Shown: positions 9,992-24,300 of the stretch, piece after piece
Layout of the letters: each line of letters opens with the position of its first letter
How positions within the stretch are numbered: the stretch's first letter is position 1
NCBI GenBank assembly: GCA_009760855.2
Contig: WPIO01000023.1
Location: 747,501-811,500, forward strand
Direction: 5' to 3'
Origin: Cristatella mucedo
Lineage: Eukaryota > Bryozoa > Phylactolaemata > Cristatellidae
DNA: 64,000 bases
Translations under genes and position numbers: made by a program
Notes under the pieces: model-generated
Databases searched by the model: none
Told to the model about the DNA's origin: nothing
The model's input: only the letters and a program-made list of their open reading frames with translations

Positions 9992-10486
9992 CTTGATCAA
10001 AAAACTCACGGTTAGAGATTAAAAAGCTGATTGCGTATGAAAATAAGTGTTAGTTACTAAGGCAAGCCTGCAAGTACATTTGATTATCATGCAAAGATGT
10101 TTAAAAAACAACTCGTGGTCCACCTGTTAGTAAGATTGTCGTAACACTGACTAAGAAATGCTCAGGTAAGCACAGGAAATAAAAAGGTTCCCTGGGTCAC
10201 TATGAAAAATCACGTCAACAGTGCATTTAATCAAGACATGTGCACAGCTTTCTTAATGAGCAACCGCACAAAAGGCAATGCAACAGGACAGAGTAAACAA
10301 TGCTTGGGAAAATAGGCTTTCTGCTTCTTTTTGAATTCCATCCAATCAAACGTAGACTAGATGTCGGTCAGTAGTGAGTTCCAAGCTCTGAGAGCATAAC
10401 AACTGGTGTGCGGTTGCCGACTGATTTTAAGTTAAAGAGAAAAAGTCAAAGAGAGTAAAACGAGCGAGTGAAGTGAAGCCAAAAGC
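9992..10486. other. No recognisable gene
   Basis: Scattered stops in all frames. On the minus strand near 10330-10430 there is a weak resemblance to the 'W-N-x-L-P' end region of LINE proteins (GTTCCAAGCTCTGAGAGCAT in plus), too degraded to classify. Confidence 0.35.
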
Positions 10487-10667
10487 GCATACTGCCACTA
10501 ACCATCTATGCATGCTGACCCTGTGCATGCCTCCTCTACCCGTGTTATCCATGTTGACACTGTGCATGCCAGTACTAAACATATGTAATTCTTCCTTTGC
10601 AATGGATGTTAAGTGCCTAGAAATAGATTTAGTATTCTGAGAGCACTATGTGAATGTATTATTTTGT
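10487..10667 (+). mobile_element. LINE family A, 3'-terminal fragment
   Basis: Shares GCTGACCCTGTGCATG repeats and the terminal GTGCCTAGAAATAGATTTAG ... GAGAGCACTATG hairpin region with the other family A copies. The ATT tail is nearly lost. More diverged than the 8.1 kb copy. Confidence 0.75.
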
Positions 10668-11345
10668 TGTTGAAGTGAAAATAATTCTGATGGCTAGGAC
10701 GTAACGGAGTGTGACATAATTTTGAAGTCGATAAGCTACTTAGTAGGTAGCCAGTGTAGAGTAGCAATTGGTTTAGTGTATAGGTTTCCAATGCCAATAA
10801 CAGATAAGGTTTGCAGTCGAGTTCTGCACCAACTGTAAGGATGTTATTGAAGGGGCATATAGGCCTGCAAGTAGTGAGCTGCGATGGCCTTGTCGGGATG
10901 TTATGAAACATTGAACCAAGTTGGCTATGATGTCCTTTAGAAAGCAAGCACGGGTTTTTGAAAATTCTTGTTTTTAAAAGTAAGCTGACAACTGTGAGGT
11001 GATCTCATCTGAGTAAAATTAATCTTGCAGAGGACACCCAGATTCTGAGAAAATTTTACAGGAGATTATGTCGAGTCGTTGGGCAGTTTTGTGTTTTAGG
11101 TGTCCGAGTAATAATAAGTTTGCTTATGATAAGATGGTTAGTTTAGTCAACTCAATTTAAAAAAGTTAGTTGTTATCAAAGTAACGGTTCTGAACACTGC
11201 ATGCTGCTAGAGAGCTGAAAGAGAGTTGAGGTAATGAAGGCAGTGCAAGGTTGAAGTTAAAGTACTGCTGGATGTCTTCCGAAAACTAATAAAGCCTACA
11301 CAGTACTTGGCGCTAATTTGCATGCAATGCCTATAATGCCTAGGC
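10668..11345 (-). mobile_element. LINE family C fragment (RT C-terminal region)
   Basis: The minus strand reads PIATLHWLPTK then LIDFKIM near 10690-10755, the conserved 'LHWLPv..RI.fKi' block that follows the RT domain in L2/CR1-type LINEs. The nucleotide sequence differs from families A and B, so I call it family C. Upstream minus-strand frames to about 11330 are full of stops. Old and inactive. Confidence 0.6.
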
Positions 11346-11369
11346 GAGACAGACATCCAAGAAGTATCT

Positions 11370-11552
11370 TAATAATAATAATAATAATATTGCACTTGAT
11401 AAAGCGCCCTCAGAGAACTTAATCTCTTTCTAGGCGCTTTACATTTGCTGCAAAGTGATACGCAATAGAATAGTAAGTAAAATCATGCTTGAAAAACAAA
11501 CAAAATGAATAACATGGTTAGGGGTTACATGCACTGGGTCAGCATGCAAATC
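11370..11552 (-). mobile_element. LINE family A, 3'-terminal fragment, reverse orientation
   Basis: Begins with AAT repeats (the complement of the ATT tail), then AAAGCGCCCTCAGAGAACTT and CTAGGCGCTTTACATTTGC, the exact complement of the family A 3' hairpin. It is the only family A copy in the window on the minus strand. 5'-truncated at about 11552. Confidence 0.85.
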
Positions 11553-12306
11553 TTGTCAGCAATACTATAACAAGCTGCAGATAGAGAGATGCATCTGAAC
11601 AAACAGATTTAATATAACTAATAATTCATGTGAAGGTTGTAATATGGTTACAGCAGTTCTGACTCAGTAAAGTGGTTTCCTTGAAAAACTTGCTGAAACT
11701 TACTTGTAGCTGACTACAGTCGATGCACACGGACCAAAAAGTGCTGTTAGGCACAGGTGAATTTTAAGCAATCTATGCTAATGGACGTAGCACTATAGAA
11801 GCTAAAAGATATATTTAGTTTGTAAAACAGCATGCAAGACAATGGGTCAATCAGGTTAACGTAGTTCTGTTTGTTACTTGTTAGTTCAGCTGTTTATTAC
11901 TGACATCAAACCTAACAACAACCGCAGAATGAAGATGAAAATGATTTGATGTTTGGGAATGGTTAATTTTATTTTGCATTAATGCGACGGTAAAACCCAT
12001 CGTCTTCAAGATAGGTGTGAAGAACTCACCAGTGCAAGGAAAGCTGCAGCCGGGTGATCCATAAAGATCACATGCAATTTTTCCAAAAATGCCATATTTA
12101 TGTTACGTTCATTAGAATATCGACTATCAATTGTATTTTTTGTGCTCTGTTGAGGCTGTCACTATCCATCTTGTTACTCATATACATTCATCCCGGGAAT
12201 TAGCATCCCTAATATTATCGGGTTGTTTTCTAGCGCTTTACAGTCACAGCTATGGTTTTAGCAGGTGGTTTAGAAAAATGCATTAGGCTTCTGTAGCATA
12301 CGATGG
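11553..12306. other. Region downstream of the SAMHD1-like gene
   Basis: On the minus strand this follows the stop codon of the SAMHD1-like gene and should hold its 3' UTR. I see no canonical AATAAA close to the stop. No other gene is recognisable. Confidence 0.4.
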
Positions 12307-12395
12307 TTACATAGGTGCCAAAAATATAATTGGTCTTTTTACAACTTTATAAAGTTTCGTAAAGTCAGCAGGTTTTTTGAATTGTTTTGCAGCGG
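12307..12395 (-). CDS. SAMHD1: SAMHD1-like exon 12 (terminal)
   Basis: Acceptor TTTCCACAAG before CCGCTGC. Two leading bases complete the codon left by exon 11. It encodes [15 protein letters not shown] and ends LAPM-stop at 12307-12309. The Lys-Pro and Ile/Leu-Ala-Pro pattern fits the tail after the SAMHD1 C-terminal domain. Short terminal exon, so identity rests mainly on phase and position. Confidence 0.65.
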
Positions 12396-15300
12396 CTTGT
12401 GGAAATGGAGGCAGACAAAAATTCGTTTTCTTATTGTGCTTATGCGACATTGGAGACTGACTGGAAAGTCTCCACCCGCCGTTTTGGACGGGGAGCAAGC
12501 AGCGGGTTCTTATTTTTATTAATTGGGTAAGATAGTGCACCAATTGTTAGTTCATCCAGACATACAGTTAAGTGGATATTCATTTACCTGGACATGCAAT
12601 AGGTCTAGAGCTGAGAAATTCTGTATGAGCGTAACTTACGCTGAATCACCACAATTACCCGGTCTTAGCTGTCTTTGGTACTATGGCACGGCTGCATAAG
12701 GAACTATATATGCGCGAGGACCGACTTCTTGATGTTATTCATATAAAATCACTTCGCAACGTAAAGAATTTTATCGCTGTCAGTGGATCCATAAAGCCAA
12801 AAGACTGCGCGAGTGTTGCGCACCAGAATTTGCCATAGCACCATTGAAACATTAGCGGGTTTCGGTACGCAAGCAGTAGCCGACACACTTAATCTCCCTC
12901 AACCAAGAGAAAGTAAGGAGAGTAGAGGAGTCAGGAAGGTAGTTGAGTAAGTCGTTTGAAAGTAGCAACTCATATCCCGTAAGCTTAATGCTATGATTTT
13001 TCAACTTTGCGAGCTTCATGAAATGTATTGAGCAATTTAACTACCGGGGTTTTCTATATTACAGAAGTCTTGCTCGGAAATTATTTGCACAACATAGCAA
13101 GGAAATAATGTATATTGTTGTTCATAACGACTTATTCAGGCATACATTAAGATCAAGTATTTAAATAAGCAACATAATTAAGTTGTCAAAATGTATATGC
13201 AAATAAATTGTGAGAATAATGAGAACACACTGTTTTCCTACCAGCGTCGTCTGCACAGCGTTTTGAATTCCAGTCTTTGAAAGCTTTTTTAGCCTGCTCT
13301 GCAGTCTTGGCATTTTTGTCTTCGTCTTTTAGGTAAACTCGGATATGACGGTCTGTAGCCGACTCCGTCTTAATGGGCGGTGGCAGCTGAAGGGAAAGGG
13401 AAAACATATGATTGAAACAACAATCAAGACACCATAAAACCGATGATTTGTTACTCAAACTCCGCATGTGGTGTAACTTAGTTACTCGGTAAAGTAATTG
13501 GCTGTAATGGAATAATTAGCCTATCCTCTTCCACGGCAATACTAGGCTGATTAAATTACCATTATCGGAATTAAAAGAACTACTGAGTTGCTTATTCAAA
13601 TAAGCCAAACAAGCAATTATACTTTGGCGCGATTACCTGAGTCTTATTCACTGTTGAAATGCACAGCAAAATGTTATCATTTATTTGAGGTACCGATTTT
13701 TGTAGTAACTGCACAAAAGACCCTTCATCTAATTGAAGCGGCCGCAGCGAGCTCTAATGGCCTTAATCGATGCTTGATAAAGTGGCTCTGGAAGTACGAT
13801 TGAAAAATTGACGAACTGAACAAATATCTTTAAAAGCTGAGGAAATAGTGAGAATGTGTATGACCGGTATCAAGACATCAGGTTATCAAATTTCTCTAAT
13901 GACTTGACTTAATAATGGTGCAAAAACTATGCTTCTTTGAAAACAATCGCGAAAAAGCTTGCAATAATAAAATTTTATGTTATTTAATTATCAGCTATGC
14001 AAAACATATTTTCTTTCCGAAACCTGTCAATTGAAACCAACACAAAAACTGAGAGATACAATTGCTCCCGTCAAAGCATAATGTCGATGCTGTTTGAAGT
14101 GAACGGAATGAGCGGCTAAGATTAAGTTTTGTGTTTTCTCTAACATCGAGTCAGAGGAATGAAGAGTTAGCAACAAGAATTAAAACAACTGTTAGAATTG
14201 AGTTTTCGCACACTTTCTATCCGGCGAAAACGACTCTTGGCTCCATACTCAAAACCACAGTATAATTAACTCATCGTTCTCATAAAATCTGCTGGAAACG
14301 GCGTGCATTTAGAGGCATCCTGGATTATTCTGACCAAGAAAAATGCAAAAGATGTTAAGTTATAGACATTATTCAGGTACGATTAAAGGCAAATGTCTTC
14401 AAGCTGGATTGGGTCGTGTTTATATCCATACTGATTTAGATTCAATTTTTACGTGCTGATTCGGCTCTCCTTCGGTGTAGAATAGGACGTTCGTCAACGG
14501 AAATACATCGCGCGTTCCAATGTCCAGCTTCACTACCTAAAATGCCAGCGTTTAACATGAAATTCTAAACAGGAAGCTGCACTCATGAAGAAAGGTTAAA
14601 GTAAATGGTTATAGTAGACCATACCTTTGCTACAATATCACCGCCTCCGAATAACGCTTTTTCGCTTGCTTTCTCATGGATGGAAACAAGATCTTCTGCG
14701 ACGCATGTCTCTAATTCTTTCGGTTGACAGTTTTCTTGAAGCTGATACATTTGGCACAGCTGATAAATAAAATAATATATAATACACATTATGTTTATTT
14801 TATAAACACCGACGAAATAAGACTATAAATTATATCCGCACCAAATAGCAAGTTCTGAATAAGATGTATTATAAATCATTATCAGGGAACTTCCAGAATC
14901 GATAGCTGAAGCGGCATCGTTCACTTATGAGAACAAACAAAGGTCAGACCCAACATTAAATTAATTCTAGATGTAGGGTTAGAACGTTACTCTAAACACT
15001 TGCCGTGTGATAATTGAATTGCCGAGACATCATCTTTAAAGTTTTCCTCCCCACAATATAAATTTTGACTGTCATGGTCTCGCAGGCTCCCGACTAAGAA
15101 GGTAGCATATTGTCTTCGCCTAAAGATCAACAGACTTTGCACATATGGCTCATACTACTCAGTTAATTTTATTTAGAGGGCTGAGAGGGAATTGGGCTTC
15201 AGTTTTTACGGCACACATGATGAGACTAACGAATAGTGGATCTCAGGCAAATCTGTATTTGACTTCTTTACCCACCACCCACGTATTCTTAAGAGCAAAA

Positions 15301-18300
15301 TCCCCGAGAAAAGTCTGTATGTGATTATTTCTATCGCTTGTTATTTGTTTTAAGTTATTCTCACCCGGCGTCACCACTTTACTGACTCATCACTAAGCGA
15401 AGCACGACATAATGCTTGCCTGAGCAAAATGACTGTATTATTGATTTTCTTGGTTAACACGTGGAAGCCTCATTGCGAGGAAGACGCTCAGCCATATTCA
15501 CATAAAAACAAAAAAAGAGCAACGCCAAAGACAAAAATTAAACTTTGGTCGATATCAACTCAGAAGCTGCAACTTACCAGTTTGTACTCCTCACCGGAAA
15601 GCGAGTGTGTCTTCCCGATGAGTACATACAAATCATGCTTTTCTATTCGCCGTAGTAGCTTCTTGGCTTTCAACATTTCTTGTTGGCAAGTATCAGTTGC
15701 ATCACATGGTGGTTCCCACCATAGGATCTTGTAGTACACGTTGTCTGTCACTTGTGTGTATGCAACCATGTCATCAATCGACTCAGACAGCTTCCGTTTT
15801 AGTTTTCTAGGAAATTAAAGATTTTGTAACTCTTGGCTGTATTAATGAATATAAACGAATATTCTGATAAAGTAACCTCTGTAAAAAGGTTGTCTTTTGC
15901 TGCATACCCATAAATTAGATTATAATACCTGCAGTTTCAGAAGACTACTCAATAATATGAACCATATATAGTACAGTGAACAAGGTCTCTGGCGTACATC
16001 ATTAATGCTGAGTATAAGTATTCCGGCGAGAGAAATGATGCAATTCTGTAGTTGAGAAGCATACTAGGCGAGATAGGTGAGTTTAATACTGTATTTTAAA
16101 TTATGTTACTATTTGGAGCTCTGCTGTCTTAGCAATAGAGCCCGCCGAAAACTGCTACATACAAGGCGATTTTACATCGTGGTTTGCGTAAAAGTGTAGC
16201 ATTTAATCGAAACTGTCCAAATATTCGAGTAAAGTATCCCAGTATTTAATATTGTTCTCTTTTAATAAGGTTCTCACCTTAATTTTATAATTAATTTATT
16301 GCTATTTTTCTTCAAAAAAGTAAATGCGTCTGAATAGTAACATTAAAGAAAATCTCATGGGCACCTCGCGAGAGCAATATATCTAGAAGCAAAGGTTTCT
16401 TTCAATCTTTATTCGTTAAAACATTAGTGTTATAGCTTTCGGTAAAACTTCAGCCTATCTCAACTTTTAACTAGGATGACATAGAGATATACTTTTCAGC
16501 TCTTCTTTAATTCCTCCGAAAATTGCCCGGATTAAGAGCTTTCACAGCCCTAGATGCAAAATCCTGTGGGTGGGCTTGGAGTAACCTCGGAAGTTTACTT
16601 ACTAATCTGATAGCTTTATTAGTAAGAAAACAAGAACTTATGTTGAAAAGTAAATATAGTACAACTAAATTATTAGCTACTGGTAGAACCTTTCAATATA
16701 AAATTATCTTCAACAGTAGCACTAACATGCATTAACAACGAACCACAAGTGATGCTGTAACATAATCATTTGATGTCAGATGACTGGGTCTTCTCGATCT
16801 TCAGCATGGCGCTGAGTAACTCTTGTGTATGGACTTATTTAAAATCATTTGATTTTTGTGTGCATCAATAATGTGCATACAAGCTACTTTCAATTTTACA
16901 AATGATTTTCTAGCACTATTAACTAGTGCGTCGAATTTCACGACGTCTTTAATCGCTTGGAATACCTTCTTAGTGAATGCAAAGTCAAGCTGAACCTTGT
17001 GCTCATCCGATTGCCCATGTGGAACGCTGCATTCTTTTCAAATGCAGCGATCGGCTTCCAGAACTACCTGCATTCCCAGATAAAGGACGAGATTCTAGTA
17101 AAGGTTAGCAAGGCCTCATGATAGATTAGACCAATTGAATTAGTTACAATGCTTAGCACAGAAAAGCCCTAATTGTACAGTCACCCATGGGAATAAATAC
17201 AGAAATGCTACTCAATAATTATTAGTTCCTGACGCCCGAATAGATCTTGGCAAGCCCAGCTGGTCCCAGGTACTTCAGTTCTCTGGATGCAGTATTTAGG
17301 TTCATTCAAGTGGCCCTCGATAAGGCAAGCACTCTTTGAACGAAGATCGCCACGCTGTTTAGTCGCATTCTATTTGTGTGCTCCTCATTCGGTATTGTTT
17401 CAACCCCTGAGGTGTATTACCTAATTATTTTGAATCATTTTGTGGGCATCACAAATACCCTAATGATATTCTTGCCAGCAGATCCATAATTGAGGAACAT
17501 GGCTCCCGTCTGAGATACGTTCTACCGAAATGCTGTGAGATTAAACTGCATCTGTATGAAGATGCGTGCAAGTTCGGCCAGACAGAGATTCCATCCCTGG
17601 GCCATATCTTATCAGCCAGAGAGACCCAACCAAGGTGTAAGCCATCTGAGATTTTCAGTGCCTTCATCCAATTTGAACGTCTTCCTGCTTTTAGAAATTG
17701 CTAATTACCTAGCCACACTTTTCTCTAAGTTTTCTGAAGTGTCTGTATCTTTAAAATTCCCGAGGCAGGCAGCGACCCCCTGGTGCTGGGACGCCAACCG
17801 TGCTAAAGCCTCTGCTGTCATTGAAAGCCTTGTTTTAATGCTCCTCTGCTGGGCTTATACGACCTAAAGTTGTCCATTATGCTGATGGTTGATGCCTCTC
17901 AACAAGGAATTGGGGCAGTATTGTTGCAAAATCAAGGGCCTTTCGACCACGGGTTTCGAAGATTGACTTTAGTCAAGCAGCAATATTCTCAAATACAAAA
18001 TGAGGCGATGGATTACTAATTTGACTTGAGTGTTTTCACTACTATGTCTTTGGGCAGAGTCGCAGTAGAGAGCTGCTGCGAACCTCAACTTGGCATTCCT
18101 AATAAGCCCATCACTTGGGTCTAACTACGATTGTAGGGTATGCGATTTCGTTTCCTGTGCCATCACTTCACCTTAGTTCCCAAGCCTGCGAAGGAGCTCG
18201 TAACAGCGGATGCACTCAGCAGGGCTTCGTCCAAGGAGCTGTAGACAGACCATGAGTGACTAGAGAAGGAGCAGATTGCAAAGGCCGTGATATACCTTGA

Positions 18301-21300
18301 GTTAAGGTTGCTAGGCCGTCAGGACCGAAGTACTGGGTTCGAATCCTGCAGAGGGCGATCCGCTATTTCCAACTGCAGCAGTGATGATAGCAATTTGACT
18401 CATCTGTTGCTATGCAGACAAAGCTGTTCAAGCAGCTGAAACATTTTTATAAAGCTGTTCTTCACGAGATCTTACGGGCATACGATCAATGCTAACCCCA
18501 TGGAAATGCAATAGCTGACGCCACCACTATTCATGTATTGCTTCAATTCCTTACGACATGTTGGCCAGATTGGCACCGACAGCTGCCTGCTCATTTGCAG
18601 CCTTACTGGAGTGTGACTAATGACTTGTCAACCCATAGAGGCCTGATCTTCCAATGCGACCGGGTGGTTATTCCGCTGTCATTTTTTCACAGACAGGCTT
18701 CGCAGTTCGTGCACGAAGTTCATTTTTGTATCTAAAAAACTATCGTGCTTGATAAAAACACAGATCTACTGTCCTGGATACTTTAAAGACTGCCAGGATT
18801 TATGGTTGTTAACAGAAAATGTCAAGAGAACCGAAACGCTAATCCGACCGCGAATTTTACGGTTGTGTTATACCAAAATAACTGTACTAGAAGCTCGCAG
18901 CTGATTTGTTTCACCTGAATGGAAGGGATTACATGCTGACTGTCGATTATAACGTTAAATTCTCTCCTCAATGTGCACGGAAAACGTCGGGAAAGTCTTC
19001 GTCTTAGAATTAAAAAATTTCGGGATCCGGCGAACCTAGTGCATGACAATGACCCAAAGTCCATTAGTATCAAGATAGTAGACTGAAGCTAATTTGGGTG
19101 TTCGGATTACTACCGCTAACTCCTAGTTCATATCCTCAGAGCCTCGGACTGACTGAGCTATTCATCCAGACTGGTAAGGCCACTATGACGAACATTTTAG
19201 GCAAGGGCAATCTTTGAGTGCAGTCCTGCACATAATGAGAAACATGACCGTTCGTGAAGGGCTTCCTGTGCAAGCATCTTTACTGCCGTGTCACCGGTTG
19301 AGGAAGCTATGTCCTCACGGTGAGCAAGCATGAGTGGCTTGCTTAGAAACACCACCAGTGGTGCGCCAATTACTTTCTGCTAGGCGAGGTGACGGCCTAC
19401 GAAGAGACTTCTCAGTGCAAATTCCCAGAGAAAAGGTATGCATCCGTTCGGCCATGAAATGATTCTCAGCTAAATTCTTCGGCTACCGCAACTCTCCAAG
19501 TTCTTACCCAGTGAAATTGGCAAGCAGAAAAACAGCCAGATGCAATCAAATGGCCATCGACCAGAGTGCTGAAAGCAGGACTTAAAAAACTTCCAGCCCG
19601 AGGCAGCATGCAACGACCAGTAGCTCAGTAACTACATATTCAATATGCGTCAATCGTCCATTCTCTGCAAGTGATCTAGTTCTATAACCCCAACAAGTTT
19701 AAGTTGGGCATACCGTCAGATAGACCGTCGAGCTGCAGCTGACGTTGCAGCTGACGCCAGTGATCATACTCAATTCCCGAAACACCAGGGCGAAATCCGT
19801 CGTCTCTTCGCCAGCTTATTCTTCGTCCAACAGTAAAGCCACAAGAAGCAGTTGGATAAATTGAGCAGTAACCTGAGCTATAGATTTACACTGCACTATT
19901 TTTATCTTTGCTATACGAACATACTGTATTTGTGTGCGGTGCAATGGGGGAGGATGTAGTAGAGCCAACTCATGCAAAGTGCTTGAGAGGCTCACTTTAA
20001 GAGGACTCGCTATAAAGAAAGATTCATGATGATGCCGTCTTTTCCAGGCGCTGACTTAACATCTATCTGTCACAAACTTAGATTTCTATTACAATTCTCA
20101 CTTAAAATACCTTGAGATTTTTGTACAGGGCCATACTGTTTACAATGGCGACACACCGCAGCCAGCTTTTTTTGAAATGGGTGCCACTACTGATCTCAGA
20201 TTTTGGCATCCTTTCTTTGGCTGCTGCCAAGGCACGCAAGCAGGGCCCATTCTTTCATTAAAGAGAAGATTGTCTCTCACTTTTAGGTCCTTTTATTCTT
20301 AGGCTCGACAGCCTACCTATCAGATCTACTCCCCACCAGGCTACGCATCGTACCACCCGCTTTTCGGAATCTAGCTGTTTACCAATACCTCATGGTAACC
20401 TCAAATCCTTTGGAGATCTTACATTTAGTTCGCATGCACCCAAAGTTGGGAGCTCACTCCCGACTTGTGTCACGACATCCCCTGAATCGACCACATTTAA
20501 AAAGAAATGGAAAACGCACCTACTAATCATCGCATTTTTTTGTGTTCCGTGATTCGTCTTTTATGTGCTTAAGTATGCTGACACCGTTGCATGCTGCCAA
20601 TAACCACTCTTGCACGCTGACCCTGTAAATGTCACCCTTAACCATGTTATTAATGTTGTTTATAAAGCATGATACCACTCACCATTCAATCATGTTTCTT
20701 TTGCAGCAAATGTAAAGCGGCTAGAAAGATATTGAGTTCTCCGAGGGCGCTTTATTAAGAATATTAATATTATTACTATTATAAGATCTCCGACACAAGA
20801 TTTTGAAAGTTCAGCCATTAAGTTCGTATAACTGACGCAAACTAAAGTTAAACAAAATGTGCATGCATTCAGGTAGTAGGCCGGAATCTGGTTCAATAAA
20901 ACTGATCCACCTAAGGGTCTTAAGAGGCTTAGGTCTTAAGTATGGAAGTATGGGCTAGCTGTTAGCATTTATTCTGTCTTTTAAATGCCTGCTATTGCCT
21001 ATTTAATAGTCCCGATGTTAAGATGCTTGGGCTACTTGACATTCAGAGCTTTAAAACAAGAGAGCTTTAAATCTAATTAAGTTCAGTATGGAGTCCAGTT
21101 TATGTAGTTAAATGGCTAGATCACAGCTAGCGAACCCTACAATTTGGCTGGGGTCCCTCAGTAGTCCCGTGACGCTCCCTATCAATCGCGTGTCCTATGA
21201 GCCGATGTCAGTTCACGACGTGCCTATCATTTTTATACTCTGATAGCCGAAGTAATACCTACTATAGAAAGTTTAATGAAGTAAGTCGAATTCTCTTGAG

Positions 21301-24300
21301 ATTATAACTCACTGTGTTGCACATGGTGGTAATTGAATTTATCTCAATTTTGGTTTTCTTAGTGGAGAGTATCAATGGCCAACTACACTTAGCTGAGATA
21401 TATTCCGACGCCAAATGAGATTGAAAGTCTTTAAAAGGGTAGGAAACTTTAAACATAATTTCGTTCTATTTCGCCGCATAAATAGCTAGCCATTTTATTA
21501 AATCTAAATTTTAAACTGAAAATGAGCTGAGTTCACCTTGGTTACTGGCTTGTGTGATGCGGTACCGCTGGTTTAGTAGACATTGCGTACCTATACACAG
21601 CACATTGTCTTATTATGTGGTAGTAATTAATTAAAACACTCAGAAAAATATACCTTACCCGCCTTTTCCGGGAAAGGTCAAATACTTGTCCGCGGCTGCC
21701 AACGCTTCTCCAATCCTGAAATTGCATAAGAATCATCGAGCAATTACACATAATTGCAGCAAATGTAAAGCGCCTAGAAAGAGATTGAGTTCCCTGTGTG
21801 CTCTTTATTAAATATGTTATTATTATGATTAAAATATCATGGCACTATGGAATGCAGTTTACCTAATGATAGAAAGTTCATAAAAAATGCAAAAAACATT
21901 CAAAGCTATATCAGTATCTACGTAAATTTACATTAAATACAAATAATATTACACCTGAATGTTTTACATGTTTACCGGTCAGGTGTTGGGTTACTTGAGA
22001 GCAAGCACACATTCGTGCACATCTATGAATTAGAGAAATCGTAATGCAGAAGCCATTTTGCAATCCCTTTACAGGAACATATTTCCAAGTTTGTGGACCG
22101 ACCTAGATTTTAGGCAATTAGGAAAGCAACCGGATTTTAAAATATCAAGTGCATCCTGTTCAAGGTAAATACAACCCACATTATTGCATAAGTTACGTTC
22201 ATAAAACCAGAGTTAATTTAAATTGCACTAGAATAAACACCTTCCTATTACTCAAGAGATGCAGTGCTATGTGTACGTTAGGAGAGGAGGTATTAGCTTG
22301 GTGTGCGATTGAATGCAGGCTTGCACATTTACGGAACTTTAAATTTTATTCACGGCGTAAAACTTGTGAACAGAATTATTACTAACTTGAAAGCACAGGT
22401 TTGAAAATTTGCACAAATCGAAATGACTAATGAGGAGAATGGCCCTCTTAGGTACAGAAACGCCTACTTTTCGAAAATCAGGATGGTACTTTTAGATTGA
22501 TTCGTCAAGTATACCGGGCCGTTAATGCTGTCTCTTCTACTGAAGATAACTAGGGCAGAAGGTGTTGTTCTCAAATGAATTATCATCGATAGATTTTCAA
22601 GGCCCTTATCCCAAGTGCCTACAGCACTAGCACTGGCTGTCCGGTCGAAGAATATCGTGTTGAAACATTCGTATCTCTATCTGAGACGCTTGTAATGCCC
22701 AATAAAATAAACGTCTGGAAACGTTTCCAGTCTTTAAATTATTAAATAGAAGCACATATTGCAAACTAGCTGCAAAATTATACCCCCACATGAACAAAAA
22801 TGAATATACACGTACAGTAAAAAGCACAACAGACATTTAATTTAATTTAATATATCTGAAATCAGTGTAGCTTTTACTTACAGACAAAAACTTGCCACAT
22901 CAGAAACCGGCTTCCACTTCCCTCGGGAGTCGTCGGTCGCAGTTCGGGTTTCGTTGCTTCGTTCGAAGCTTTGTTGTGGGTACGGTGATCAAAGGGCTAG
23001 TTGCTAAGCTATCGCATTCAGATCACCAAGGGCAAGCATTGATCTCTTATTCCCATAAAGCAAGAATCTCATCTTCCCATTAGACTGAGAAGTCAAGCCT
23101 CGTGGAGAGTCTGCCTCAGCACCCGATGAAGCTGTCGCAAGGTATCATTAGCTCATGTGCTTGAACTTAGCTTTGTGCATGTTGTCGATGAGTTGAACTC
23201 ACCAAATTTCATATATACATGGCACAAGAAAAAGGATTTCTTTAAGGCATGTTTAAAGCGTATGTAAATTTTTTATTTACCGTAGTTCGGAACGAATTGT
23301 GAGCCAATTGACACCCGAAGATCTGCAGCTTGAATCGCTCGTGCCGCCGTCCCGCTCCCAGTCATCAGGATGCCCTACAGGTCAGAACATCCACCCCCAA
23401 ATGGGCTGTGGCTTGAGCTTCGACATGTGCAGGTGATCTGCTTGAATCTCCAGTCCGATTACCGTGGTTTTATGCACTGCTACCAATCTAGCCCGGGCTT
23501 CAGCACGCAAACGGGCTGTGCTCCTGTTTGGCTGACTTTTGGTGACATCCCTATTAGTTATAATCCAGTACAACTATTATATCGCCAACGTACCTAAAAT
23601 TCATTAACGGTTTAGTTATTGCTATCAGCGATCGTGAATTGGGAATTCAGAATTGGAAATCAACTTCTAGAAAGCACCAGGCAGAAAAGAGTAATAGTTT
23701 AGTTCTAACCGCATTGTCTCGAAGCACCTTTGCAACTAACTTCTTTATGATTAACTTACCACTGTCCAAATAATGCAGGTTGACACTCTGCGTGATACCA
23801 GTAGCTATCTGATCATGCTTTATTTCCTACATTTGTTAGGCACCCAGACTGAGATGTGCTACGAAAATTTCTTATTTTTATGGTCACCTTATTTGAATCA
23901 CGCGATTTCCAGCCCAAAAATTATCAAGCGTATTCGGTTGGAATATAGGGTGGTTTTGAAAAATTCTTTAATTTGAATTAGCAGAAACAAAGCCAGTGGC
24001 ATACTCACTGTGAACAAGTTAATTTGTCTGACTGGTGAATGAACTTTCCAACCTCAACAGATCACTGACTGTAGATTCGCATCGCTGAGTCATAGTGGTT
24101 CCATCACAAAAGACTACGCACCCTCTTGTCACGTGACGGAAGTGCGCCACCTGGCCGCATGACAGAGGGAAGGACAGAGCACTTTCTCGCTTTAATTAGT
24201 AGAGATTGAGATTGAATTGTATAGTCAATAAGATCTAGTTCTATTGACAAGAAACATAGGTTAAGAGTAAAACACTGACGATGTTTCATGCATTTTGGCC

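Noticed and set aside
13186-13467. 93-codon minus frame as a single-exon gene
   Set aside because: Its middle is SAMHD1-like exon 11; both ends lie beyond clear splice sites and are intron sequence.
16807-17043. 78-codon minus-strand open frame without a start codon
   Set aside because: No family motif or splice context; it may be chance. Not annotated as a gene.
20140-20175. Primer-binding site (TGGCGACA) implying a 5' LTR and a second gypsy element starting here
   Set aside because: No gag or pol follows; a family A LINE begins about 100 bases later. Probably coincidental.
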